Below, one piece after another: positions 50,995 through 58,379 of a stretch of 64,000 nucleotides of DNA (its first letter is position 1; every line of letters starts with the position of its first letter). Source of the DNA: JABMMZ01 sp044341025 (lineage in GTDB: Bacteria; Bacteroidota; Bacteroidia; NS11-12g; UBA955). The notes beneath the pieces are model-generated. The model saw nothing but the letters and a program-made list of their open reading frames with translations. It had not been told where the DNA came from and searched no databases. Location of the stretch: the NCBI GenBank assembly GCA_044341025.1, contig JBIISM010000001.1, positions 1 through 64,000 of the forward strand. The letters are read 5' to 3'. The position numbers and the translations under genes were made by a program.

Positions 50995-51871
50995 GGCAAT
51001 TGACGTGGTAAAAATACGCGAGTTTATAGGACATACACAAGCAGTATATGCAATGTGTTTAAATCCGCATGGAAACGTTTTTTTTAGTGCAGGGGCCGAC
51101 ACCCTTTTGGTTGAGTGGAATTTGAATCAGGAAGACGGCGTAATGCGTGCAAAGTTAGATGCTGCATGTTATGCTTTGTGTTCGACCCAAGATTATATAT
51201 TGGCAGGCACCCAAAATGGAAACCTCAGTGTGTTTGACCTTAAATTTAATTTATTTAAATTTCTAAACGTTTCGGATTCTCCAATATTTGATATTTTGTT
51301 CGACCAAGAGCGTTTTCTTGTAGGTTGTGGCGATGGTTGTCTTCGTGTTTTTAACCTTGATTTTGAATTAATGAAAACACTTCAGGTTTCTAAGAAAAGT
51401 CTGCGACAAATAATTGTTTATAAAACTGGATTTGCTTTGGCTTGTTCCGATGGAAAAATTACGATTCTAGATACAAATTTAGAAATTGACGACGTTTTGC
51501 TGGCCCATGATGGTAGTGTTTTTTCTTTGGCTTACGATCCAATTACTGGCAAATTGTTCAGCGGGGGAAAAGATGCGCGTATCAATTTTTACGACAACTT
51601 GATACAAAAAGAGACCTTAAATGCCCATTTGTTGCACGTGCACACTTTGGCTGTAAACAAAGAAAATTCAAGACTCTTGAGTGGAAGTATGGACAAAGAA
51701 ATAAAATTGTGGGATGTAACGGAAAACAAACTTTTAAAAGTTGTAAATTTGTCGAAGCAAAACGCGCATCGAAGTTCAGTGAATAAAATTTTGTGGTTTG
51801 ACAAAAACAATTTTATTTCGTGCAGTGATGACCGCACGCTGATGTGCTTCGAAATCCAAGACCAAAAATGA
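50993..51871 (+). CDS. WD40-repeat protein
   Basis: A 292-residue cytosolic seven-bladed beta-propeller. Repeats with G-H and W-D-like signatures are visible: EFIGHTQAVYAMCLNP, GADTLLVEWNLN, LLAHDGSVFSLAYDPI, SGGKDARINFYD, LSGSMDKEIKLWDV, FISCSDDRTLMCFEI. It is a scaffold; its partner is unknown. The start could also be a GTG at 51005, which would remove the overlap with the divergent gene's start codon. The stop overlaps the dcd ATG in ATGA, so the two are translationally coupled. Confidence 0.85.
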   Translation: MAIDVVKIREFIGHTQAVYAMCLNPHGNVFFSAGADTLLVEWNLNQEDGVMRAKLDAACYALCSTQDYILAGTQNGNLSVFDLKFNLFKFLNVSDSPIFDILFDQERFLVGCGDGCLRVFNLDFELMKTLQVSKKSLRQIIVYKTGFALACSDGKITILDTNLEIDDVLLAHDGSVFSLAYDPITGKLFSGGKDARINFYDNLIQKETLNAHLLHVHTLAVNKENSRLLSGSMDKEIKLWDVTENKLLKVVNLSKQNAHRSSVNKILWFDKNNFISCSDDRTLMCFEIQDQK

Positions 51872-52404
51872 TATTAACAGACTACCAAATTTTAGAAGAA
51901 ATTGAAAAAGGAACCATTTTAATTGAGCCTTATCGCCCTGAGTGTTTAGGAACCAATAGTTATGATGTGCACCTTGGAAGATATCTTGCAACCTATCAAG
52001 ACCGCGTTTTGGATTCCAAGGCACACAATAAAATTGACCATTTCGAAATTCCACAAGATGGTTTTGTTTTACAACCTGGCACTTTGTATTTGGGCGTTAC
52101 CGAAGAATATACCGAAACGCACAGCCACGTTCCTTTTCTAGAAGGAAAAAGCAGCACTGGTCGATTGGGTATCGATATTCACGCCACTGCGGGTAAAGGG
52201 GATGTTGGTTTTTGCAATACCTGGACCTTGGAAATTAGCGTGGCCCAACCTGTAAAAATTTACTATGGAATGCCTATCGGTCAGTTAATCTATTTTGTCG
52301 TTAATGGCGATGTAAAAACCATGTACAACAAAAAGAAGAATGCAAAATACAACACACGCACCATCCGCCCGGTTGAGAGTATGATGTGGAAGAATAAATT
52401 CTAA
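51868..52404 (+). CDS. dcd: dCTP deaminase
   Basis: A 178-residue cytosolic enzyme that deaminates dCTP to dUTP for thymidylate synthesis. The trimeric dUTPase-like fold shows VPFLEGKSSTGRLGIDIHATAG and GDVGFCNTWTLEISV, with the catalytic glutamate in TLEI, followed by MPIGQLIYF. Length and order match housekeeping Dcd, not the longer deaminases of phage defence. It overlaps the WD40 gene by 4 nt upstream and the convergent lipoprotein gene by 4 nt downstream. Confidence 0.93.
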   Translation: MILTDYQILEEIEKGTILIEPYRPECLGTNSYDVHLGRYLATYQDRVLDSKAHNKIDHFEIPQDGFVLQPGTLYLGVTEEYTETHSHVPFLEGKSSTGRLGIDIHATAGKGDVGFCNTWTLEISVAQPVKIYYGMPIGQLIYFVVNGDVKTMYNKKKNAKYNTRTIRPVESMMWKNKF

Positions 52405-52916
52405 AATTCGAAACGCATAGTAGGCGTTTGAACAATGTTGCTGAAGTGTAAACTTCTGTCTGCAATTTGTACCGTGTAATACATTGAATCTGGTTTTATG
52501 CCAGGGTAGGGAATCGACCTTAAGGTTATTGTTAGATCCCCGTAAATTGCTTTGTTTTTGCCTGTTGGTGTAATGTTCGCAATACGGTCGTTGAAGTTGA
52601 CCGTATCGGTGCTCGAAGGTATTGGGATTCTTTTCCCGACACCATTTTCAACGGCATAAACTTTCACCAATAAATTGTAAAAATATTTACCTCCAAAATT
52701 AAATGGCGCTAAGGTGTCACTGGTTTCTAGTCCGATATCTCCATCGCCATCCGTGTAATGCACGGTAATTCTTAAAATGGAATCCTTGCCATTCAATTTA
52801 ATCTGTTCTACTGGTTTTTTAATGCTTAAGACAGGCTCTACAGGGAAATTAAAAACTTCCGATTTGCAGGCGCTTAGTAATACGAATACCGATATTTTGA
52901 TATACTTTTGAAGCAT
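52401..52916 (-). CDS. putative lipoprotein
   Basis: A 171-residue protein starting MLQKYIKISVFVLLSACKSE, a lipoprotein signal with a lipobox LLSAC and lipid-modified cysteine at residue 17. The mature part is beta-rich, with ILRITVHYTDGDGDIGL and PYPGIKPDSMYYTVQIADRS. This resembles an uncharacterised Bacteroidota lipoprotein, but the function is unknown. The start is chosen at 52916 so that the signal peptide begins at residue 1; a longer start at 52949 is rejected. It overlaps the divergent LuxE-like gene's start by two bases. Confidence 0.78.
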   Translation of the reverse strand: MLQKYIKISVFVLLSACKSEVFNFPVEPVLSIKKPVEQIKLNGKDSILRITVHYTDGDGDIGLETSDTLAPFNFGGKYFYNLLVKVYAVENGVGKRIPIPSSTDTVNFNDRIANITPTGKNKAIYGDLTITLRSIPYPGIKPDSMYYTVQIADRSLHFSNIVQTPTMRFEF

Positions 52917-53898
52917 GGAGTTTGACAAGCTGCAGCAAGCTGTTTTCACATTGGATAAATCTCAATTCAATGACTTGGCCATGCAAGTATTTCAAACCCA
53001 AAGCCGTGAATGTGAAGTCTACCGCCGCTATCTCAGTTTTTTACAAGTTGATGCTTCAAAGATAAACCATTTAGAAGATATTCCTTACTTGCCAATCGAG
53101 TTTTTTAAACAGTTTGAAGTCAAAACAAATTCTTTTAAAAACGAAATTGTTTTTGAAAGCAGCAGTACCACCGGCAAAGGCATTAGCCGTCATTTTGTAA
53201 AATCTTTAGCCTTGTATCAACAAGCTTTTGAATCCAGTTTTAAATTGGCCTTTGGCCCTCATACAAGCTATTGCCATTTGGCTTTATTGCCTTCTTATTT
53301 GGAGCGGAAAAATTCTTCTTTGGTCTACCAAGTGAACGGTTTTATTGAAGACACCAAACATTTAGGTTCCTCATTTTATTTGTACCAATGGGATGAATTG
53401 GCTGCACATATTTTGAAAAATGAAAGTCAAAGTATTCCAACGCTTTTATGGGGTGTAAGCTTTGCTTTACTCGATTTCATTGAAAAATTTAATATCTCTT
53501 TAAAGCATACAATTGTGCTTGAAACTGGGGGGATGAAAGGCAGAAGAAAAGAAATTACCCGCGATGAAATGCACGGTCAACTTAAGCAAGCATTTTCTGT
53601 TTTCTCAATTGCTGGAGAATATGGAATGACCGAGTTGATGAGCCAAGCCTACGCAGTAAAAGATGGTCTATACACAGCACCCAATTGGATGCGTGTCAGT
53701 GCCCGCGAAATCACCGATCCATTGAGTAAGCCTATCGTTAATAAACATGGAGCCATAAACATAATTGACCTAGCCAACTTGCATTCGTGCGCATTTATTG
53801 CCAGTTCCGATTTGGGTAAAGTGTATAACGATGGGACCTTTGAAGTCTTAGGTCGCATAGACCACAGCGATACACGTGGTTGTAATTTATTGGTATGA
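52915..53898 (+). CDS. LuxE-like acyl-protein synthetase/acyltransferase
   Basis: A 327-residue protein of the acyl-protein synthetase (LuxE) family, within the adenylate-forming fold. It has IPYLPIEFFKQFEVK, the phosphate loop SSSTTGKGISRHF, the ETGGMKGRRKEITR segment and a final GEYGMTELMSQAYA, followed by GRIDHSDTRGCNLLV. The known LuxE activates fatty acids; here the acyl substrate is unknown. Such genes in Bacteroidota often sit near surface polysaccharide or lipid loci. The stop overlaps the CPBP protease ATG by 4 nt. Confidence 0.83.
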   Translation: MEFDKLQQAVFTLDKSQFNDLAMQVFQTQSRECEVYRRYLSFLQVDASKINHLEDIPYLPIEFFKQFEVKTNSFKNEIVFESSSTTGKGISRHFVKSLALYQQAFESSFKLAFGPHTSYCHLALLPSYLERKNSSLVYQVNGFIEDTKHLGSSFYLYQWDELAAHILKNESQSIPTLLWGVSFALLDFIEKFNISLKHTIVLETGGMKGRRKEITRDEMHGQLKQAFSVFSIAGEYGMTELMSQAYAVKDGLYTAPNWMRVSAREITDPLSKPIVNKHGAINIIDLANLHSCAFIASSDLGKVYNDGTFEVLGRIDHSDTRGCNLLV

Positions 53899-54818
53899 AG
53901 AAGATAATCATTCAGCTAAAATCTTATATTTCTTATTACCCTTTGTGGTATTGGATTTTTCTATTGACTTTTTGTGCATTTAGTGTTTATGTAAATTATG
54001 CCTGGGGCTTACAAGCTTATATGGATACCTTGCACGGACTAAATGAGTATGGGGCATACGTGCTGTTGTACGCAGTTCATAGTTTGTTCGCTTTCATTTT
54101 GTATGCATTGGTGTCCAGATCTTTTGGGTTTTTAAGAAAGCCTGGATTTTGGCTGATTTTGCTTTTGGGCTTTATGATTTTTGCCTTCCGCGCGGTGACT
54201 TGGCAACACCTTAAAATTATCGATTACTTTTCTGTCGAATGGCATTATTACATCAACCATTTGGTTTACAACGATATTTTCAGATTTTTGTATTTATGTG
54301 TTCCAGTTGCCATTATTTGGTTTTTTAGAGACAAAAAAGAAATGCCTTTGTACGGTTTTAGTGGCATTGGGCATCAACAAAAAGTCTATTGGATACTGCT
54401 TTTGTGTATGGTTCCACTCATAGCAGGCGCTAGTATGCTTAGCGATTTTTTAGATTACTATCCGCGACTTAGAAAGATAAATAATGCTGGTGGCACCGTT
54501 TTAAATATGTTGACTTATGAACTATTCTATGGAATGGATTTTGTCTCTATTGAACTTTTCTTCAGGGGCTTTATGGTCATGGCCTTTATCCGTTATCTAG
54601 GACCGCATGCCATTTTACCTATGGCCGTTTTTTACATGTCTATACATTATGGCAAACCAATGGGAGAGGCCATTAGCTCGTTTTTTGGCGGAACCATTTT
54701 AGGGGTCTTGGCCTTCCACAGCCGAAGTATTTATGGAGGCATTATGGTGCATATGGGCATTGCTTGGCTCATGGAATTGGGCGGTTTTTTAGGCAATTGG
54801 ATACGCGGCACTTGGTAA
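53895..54818 (+). CDS. CPBP-family intramembrane metalloprotease
   Basis: A 307-residue membrane protein with about eight helices. The CPBP motif 1 is degenerate: IELFFRGFMV has one glutamate in place of the EExxxR pair. Motif 2 is FYMSIHYGKP and motif 3 is HMGIAWLME, giving two of the expected histidines. Members include CAAX prenyl proteases and bacteriocin-immunity proteins; many bacterial ones have no known substrate. It is coupled by a 4-nt overlap (ATGA) to the LuxE-like gene, which suggests joint work on a modified lipid or protein. A terminator follows. Confidence 0.82.
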   Translation: MKKIIIQLKSYISYYPLWYWIFLLTFCAFSVYVNYAWGLQAYMDTLHGLNEYGAYVLLYAVHSLFAFILYALVSRSFGFLRKPGFWLILLLGFMIFAFRAVTWQHLKIIDYFSVEWHYYINHLVYNDIFRFLYLCVPVAIIWFFRDKKEMPLYGFSGIGHQQKVYWILLLCMVPLIAGASMLSDFLDYYPRLRKINNAGGTVLNMLTYELFYGMDFVSIELFFRGFMVMAFIRYLGPHAILPMAVFYMSIHYGKPMGEAISSFFGGTILGVLAFHSRSIYGGIMVHMGIAWLMELGGFLGNWIRGTW

Positions 54819-54821
54819 AAC

Positions 54822-54853
54822 AAAAAACCCTGATTGTTCATCAGGGTTTTTGC
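54822..54853. terminator. bidirectional terminator after the CPBP gene
   Basis: AAAACCCTGAT pairs with ATCAGGGTTTT around a TGTTC loop; A and T flanks would end transcription in both directions. Confidence 0.85.
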
Positions 54854-54946
54854 GCATTAAATGAATCTTGAAAATATTTACAACATGCAATAACCACAGC
54901 ATGCACGCATCAAAGACACAGGACTTACTGGCTTCGTTGCATGGAT

Positions 54947-54975
54947 TTTAAAAAAATATTTAAAATTTTTTTAAA
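54947..54975. repeat. AT-only perfect inverted repeat
   Basis: TTTAAAAAAAT and ATTTTTTTAAA are 11-bp perfect arms separated by ATTTAAA, within the 240-nt gap between the CPBP terminator and the CoA-transferase gene. Confidence 0.7.
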
Positions 54976-55091
54976 CTGCTCTTCAGAAACATGTTCGAGT
55001 ATCTCTGATGGTTGATATTCTAGAAGAAAGATCTCTAAATTTCACCCCTTCATTTTTTTTCGCCTTTGGCCTTTTTAATTATCTTCGCAGC

Positions 55092-55790
55092 ATGAACAAA
55101 GTGGTTTCGAATGCAGAAGAAGCAATTAAAGACATCAACGACGGCGCAGTAATCATGCTTGGCGGTTTTGGTCTTTGTGGTATTCCTGAAAATTGTATCA
55201 CAGCCTTGGTAAAAAAAGGAAGCAAGGAATTAACTTGTATTTCCAACAATGCCGGGGTCGACGATTTTGGTATTGGCCTGATGTTGCAAACCAAGCAGGT
55301 TAAGAAAATGATTTCTTCCTACGTGGGTGAAAACGCTGAATTCGAAAGACAGTTGTTGTCAGGTGAATTGGAAGTGGAACTCATTCCCCAAGGCACTTTG
55401 GCTACCCGTTGCATGGCAGCAGGTTATGGCATGCCAGCAATATATACTCCCGCTGGTGTTGGAACTGAAGTGGCGATAGGCAAGGAGACCCGCGATTTTA
55501 ATGGCAAAACCTATTTAATGGAATATGCTTTCGACGCGGATTTTGCTATTGTAAAAGCTTGGAAAGGCGATACCCATGGCAATTTGATTTTCAAAGAATC
55601 GGCCCGCAATTTCAATCCTTTGATGGCTATGGCTGGTAAAATTACCATTGCCGAAGTGGAAGAATTGCTGCCTGCAGGAAGTCTAGATCCTAACCAAATT
55701 CACACCGCTGGTATTTATGTTCACCGCATTTTTCAAGGTTCTAACTATGAAAAACGTATTGAACAAAGAACGGTAAGACAAAAAGCGTAA
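55092..55790 (+). CDS. CoA-transferase subunit A (unpaired)
   Basis: A 232-residue family I CoA-transferase subunit A, as in succinyl-CoA:3-ketoacid CoA-transferase. GAVIMLGGFGLCGIPENCI, GTLATRCMAAGYGMPAIYTP and GKTYLMEYAFDADFAIVKAW are typical. The active-site glutamate is in subunit B, which is normally encoded directly downstream but is missing here; the next gene is a methyltransferase. The start MNKVVSNAEEA at 55092 is preferred over an in-frame start at 55008. Subunit B must be elsewhere or the protein has another partner. Confidence 0.9.
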   Translation: MNKVVSNAEEAIKDINDGAVIMLGGFGLCGIPENCITALVKKGSKELTCISNNAGVDDFGIGLMLQTKQVKKMISSYVGENAEFERQLLSGELEVELIPQGTLATRCMAAGYGMPAIYTPAGVGTEVAIGKETRDFNGKTYLMEYAFDADFAIVKAWKGDTHGNLIFKESARNFNPLMAMAGKITIAEVEELLPAGSLDPNQIHTAGIYVHRIFQGSNYEKRIEQRTVRQKA

Positions 55791-55795
55791 TTCTT

Positions 55796-56470
55796 ATGCA
55801 AATCATTGCCACCTCCGATGGCAGCAATACCCTTTTTCATGAGGTGCTCGACGAAACCTACCATTCCGTGCATGGTGCACTTGGAGAAAGTTTGCATGTC
55901 TATATCAACAATGGTTTAAAGCGTCTCTCTCCTCAGTTAAAGACCATTAATATTTTAGAAATTGGTTTTGGTACAGGTTTAAATGCCTTGCTTAGTATAG
56001 ACCACCAAGCGCCCAATACTAAAATTAATTATTACAGCATTGAAGCATTTCCTCTTTCAGAAGAATTGTTGAACAAGTATTACCAAGGGTTTTCTGATAA
56101 ACCGAAGAGTTTAGAAGCCTTGCACAAGCTTATTCAAACACAAGGCATGCAAACCATCAATGAACAGTTTAATTTCAAGTTAATTGAATCCAAATTGGAA
56201 GATTTGCAAGTAGAAAAGCACGATTTCCCAAGTTTTGATTTGGTGTATTTCGATGCCTTTGCGCCTTCAAAACAGCCTGAGCTGTGGACTTTGGAAATCT
56301 TAAGAACTGTTACAAATCTGATGGCTGATGATGCTTTGTTTGTTACCTATTGTTCTCAAGGACAATTTAAACGCAACTTAAAGGAACTCGGATTTGAAAT
56401 CGATTGCCCTCCGGGACCGTTTGGCAAACGGGAGATTACCGTGGCAAAAAAAATAAAAGCCTTTGTTTAG
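55796..56470 (+). CDS. mnmD: MnmD-like tRNA wobble-uridine methyltransferase
   Basis: A 224-residue SAM-dependent methyltransferase matching the methyltransferase half of MnmC, probably making 5-methylaminomethyl-2-thiouridine in tRNA. The SAM loop ILEIGFGTGLNALL, the DLVYFDAFAPSKQPELW catalytic motif and the C-terminal PPGPFGKREITVA are typical. The FAD-dependent oxidase half is absent, as in other stand-alone MnmD proteins. It follows the CoA-transferase gene after 5 nt. The ABC gene starts near its end. Confidence 0.9.
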   Translation: MQIIATSDGSNTLFHEVLDETYHSVHGALGESLHVYINNGLKRLSPQLKTINILEIGFGTGLNALLSIDHQAPNTKINYYSIEAFPLSEELLNKYYQGFSDKPKSLEALHKLIQTQGMQTINEQFNFKLIESKLEDLQVEKHDFPSFDLVYFDAFAPSKQPELWTLEILRTVTNLMADDALFVTYCSQGQFKRNLKELGFEIDCPPGPFGKREITVAKKIKAFV

Positions 56471-56499
56471 CCTCTGAAAAAAAATTAAGTTTGTACCCC

Positions 56500-57096
56500 T
56501 TGCAACTTCAAATAAACAATATCGGCAAACGCTACCAAAACCAATGGTTGTTCAGGAACATCAATCTTGAACTCAAACTGGGCGATAGTTTGTCGGTTAC
56601 AGGCCACAATGGCAGCGGAAAATCGACCTTTATACAAGTGGTGTATGGCTTGGTGCAAGCCAGTGAAGGGGAGGTTTTGGTCAATGGAAATTCCAATTAC
56701 AAACCCCATGAAGTTATCGCTTTAAGTGCGCCTTATCTCGAGTTGCCAATGGAATTTAACCTCATTGAAATACACGATTTGTACAAACGGACCCAAAAGA
56801 TGAATGCCAATTTGGACGAATTTCTCGCTTTCAGTGATTTTAGTAAAGCACAAGCCCAAAGAACTGTAAAGTTATTTTCTTCAGGCATGCTTCAAAGGTT
56901 GAAAACAGCTTTGTGTTTAAGCAGCAATTCGCCAATTCTTTTATTGGATGAACCACTCTCAAACATGGATGCGAAGGGCGAAGATTGGTATAAAAATTGT
57001 TTGAATGATATCAAAGATAAAATTGTAATTATTGCCGGTAATAATCCCATTGAATATGCATTTACGAACTCAAACCTACACATCAAACCTGCCTAA
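56500..57096 (+). CDS. ABC transporter ATP-binding protein
   Basis: A compact ATPase of about 198 residues from a TTG start. Walker A is GHNGSGKST, the signature region is LFSSGMLQRLK and Walker B is PILLLDEPLSN. Its short length and sequence suggest a CcmA-like or heme/copper exporter-type ATPase, but no partner permease is next to it. No ATG start lies nearby: the alternatives are a TTG at 56491, the TTG at 56500, or a long ATG at 56404 inside the upstream gene. The start is therefore uncertain. Its end overlaps the next gene by 41 nt. Confidence 0.8.
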   Translation: MQLQINNIGKRYQNQWLFRNINLELKLGDSLSVTGHNGSGKSTFIQVVYGLVQASEGEVLVNGNSNYKPHEVIALSAPYLELPMEFNLIEIHDLYKRTQKMNANLDEFLAFSDFSKAQAQRTVKLFSSGMLQRLKTALCLSSNSPILLLDEPLSNMDAKGEDWYKNCLNDIKDKIVIIAGNNPIEYAFTNSNLHIKPA

Positions 57097-57892
57097 AACC
57101 TTTGTTTTATCTGTAGTTTTAGGCTTATTTTTGTTTTATTCAAATACAGCTTCTGCTGATATTCATTCAGTAAATAATTCTGCAAATACTCTAAAAAAGC
57201 GCAAAAATAAAGTAAAGCAATTTGACACCCTGTTTTGCAAGCAAAAGCCTTTGTCAAAGTTGATGGTTCTTAAGATGCCTGGCGATTCATTTGCTTCAAC
57301 ATACTACTACCATCTTAATGATCCCAGAGTATTATTAAGCGTTAAGCCTATGGTCAACAAATCGACAAATGCGCTCTATTACCATTTTGAATTCCCGAAT
57401 ATTCAAATGATTGCAGATTTTAAACCCAAAGGGCAAGTAAGTAAAGTGAATGATATTGTTTGTGAATATGCATTAATCAATAATGACGGTTTAGATACCC
57501 TTAAATCTGAAATGTTCGCCACCATAAACGCTAGTATTGATTTGCAAAACACCAAGAAAGTAGACGCCGAAAAGCTCTTTATTGTTGAACGCAATAAAAT
57601 GGCGGAGATAAAAATTGAGGATATCGAAATATCTCAAGATGGGATATTCTTGGGGCGTTGTGAAGAAGAAGAATTGGATGGACCCAACGGAAAGATCATA
57701 CAATACAGTATATTCAATTCCACTGGTGCTTTGGTGTGCACGGCCAGTAAAATGCCACAAACCAATGGCAATAAAATGGTGCAATGGAATTTGTTAACGC
57801 AAAGAGATATGCGTTTCTCCTCTGTGCAGCTCAAATCTGACAATTTCGTTATCGAACTTCTAAAATTCTTGGTTACAAAATCTATTATTTAG
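57056..57892 (+). CDS. hypothetical secreted protein
   Basis: A 278-residue protein with a signal peptide (MHLRTQTYTSN onwards, hydrophobic FVLSVVLGLFLFYSNTASA). The mature region is beta-rich with no recognised domain; ALYYHFEFPNIQMIADF and IEISQDGIFLGRCEEEELDG stand out. The start is chosen at the ATG preceding the signal peptide, which gives a 41-nt overlap with the ABC gene in another frame. It is the last gene of the unit and a strong terminator follows. Function unknown. Confidence 0.75.
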   Translation: MHLRTQTYTSNLPKTFVLSVVLGLFLFYSNTASADIHSVNNSANTLKKRKNKVKQFDTLFCKQKPLSKLMVLKMPGDSFASTYYYHLNDPRVLLSVKPMVNKSTNALYYHFEFPNIQMIADFKPKGQVSKVNDIVCEYALINNDGLDTLKSEMFATINASIDLQNTKKVDAEKLFIVERNKMAEIKIEDIEISQDGIFLGRCEEEELDGPNGKIIQYSIFNSTGALVCTASKMPQTNGNKMVQWNLLTQRDMRFSSVQLKSDNFVIELLKFLVTKSII

Positions 57893-57902
57893 AGTTTTGG
57901 TC

Positions 57903-57935
57903 AAAAAAAAGGCAACACGAATGTTGCCTTTCAAA
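57903..57935. terminator. bidirectional terminator
   Basis: A perfect 10-bp stem AAAGGCAACA (57908-57917) and TGTTGCCTTT (57922-57931) around a CGAA loop, between the hypothetical secreted protein and the RRM gene. Confidence 0.87.
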
Positions 57936-57953
57936 ATAGAAAAATAGAAAATT

Positions 57954-58232
57954 TTAAGCGTCTGTATTCGGATTGTCCAATGGAACAATTTCTCTTGGTT
58001 TTGCCATTGTAACGATCATTTTTCTTCCGCTTAAATCAAAACCGTTCAATTCCTCGATGGCCTTTAATCCATCCGCTTCATTTGCCATCTCGACAAATCC
58101 GAAGCCTTTGCTGCGTTTGGTTTCTAAATCCCGTACAATCTTTGCCCCGATCACTTCACCGTATGGTAAAAAGACGTTTTTTAGCTCCTCCGTACGCAAT
58201 CTGTAGTTTAAATTTCCAATGTAAATTCTCAT
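57954..58232 (-). CDS. RRM-domain RNA-binding protein
   Basis: A 92-residue single RNA recognition motif, with RNP2 IYIGNLNY at the N-terminus and RNP1 KGFGFVEM in the middle. It resembles the small glycine-poor RNP proteins found in Bacteroidota and cyanobacteria that bind RNA, often in the cold, but its RNA targets are unknown. A promoter lies 30-59 nt upstream. The gene is convergent with the secreted-protein gene. Confidence 0.92.
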   Translation of the reverse strand: MRIYIGNLNYRLRTEELKNVFLPYGEVIGAKIVRDLETKRSKGFGFVEMANEADGLKAIEELNGFDLSGRKMIVTMAKPREIVPLDNPNTDA

Positions 58233-58261
58233 TTCAATAAGCGATTTTTTTTAATGCAAGA

Positions 58262-58291
58262 CAAATCTAAATATTAGAACAAGATATCAAA
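58262..58291 (-). promoter_or_regulatory. Bacteroidota-type promoter of the RRM gene
   Basis: On the minus strand TTTG (58291-58288), an 18-nt spacer and TAGATTTG (58269-58262). Confidence 0.65.
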
Positions 58292-58315
58292 ATTTAACTT
58301 TTGAACCCTTAATGA

Positions 58316-58358
58316 AAAAAGCCTTAACCATCATTATTACAGATAGTTAAGGCTTTTT
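58316..58358. terminator. terminator of the zinc protease gene
   Basis: AAAAAGCCTTAAC (58316-58328) pairs with GTTAAGGCTTTTT (58346-58358) around a 17-nt loop, just after the protease stop on the minus strand. Confidence 0.82.
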
Positions 58359-58379
58359 AACGAAGCTTTTAAAAAAAGT

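Noticed and set aside
51868..52404. dCTP deaminase as an antiviral nucleotide-depletion gene
   Set aside because: Length, motifs and operon setting match the housekeeping Dcd; there is no extra domain or defence neighbour.
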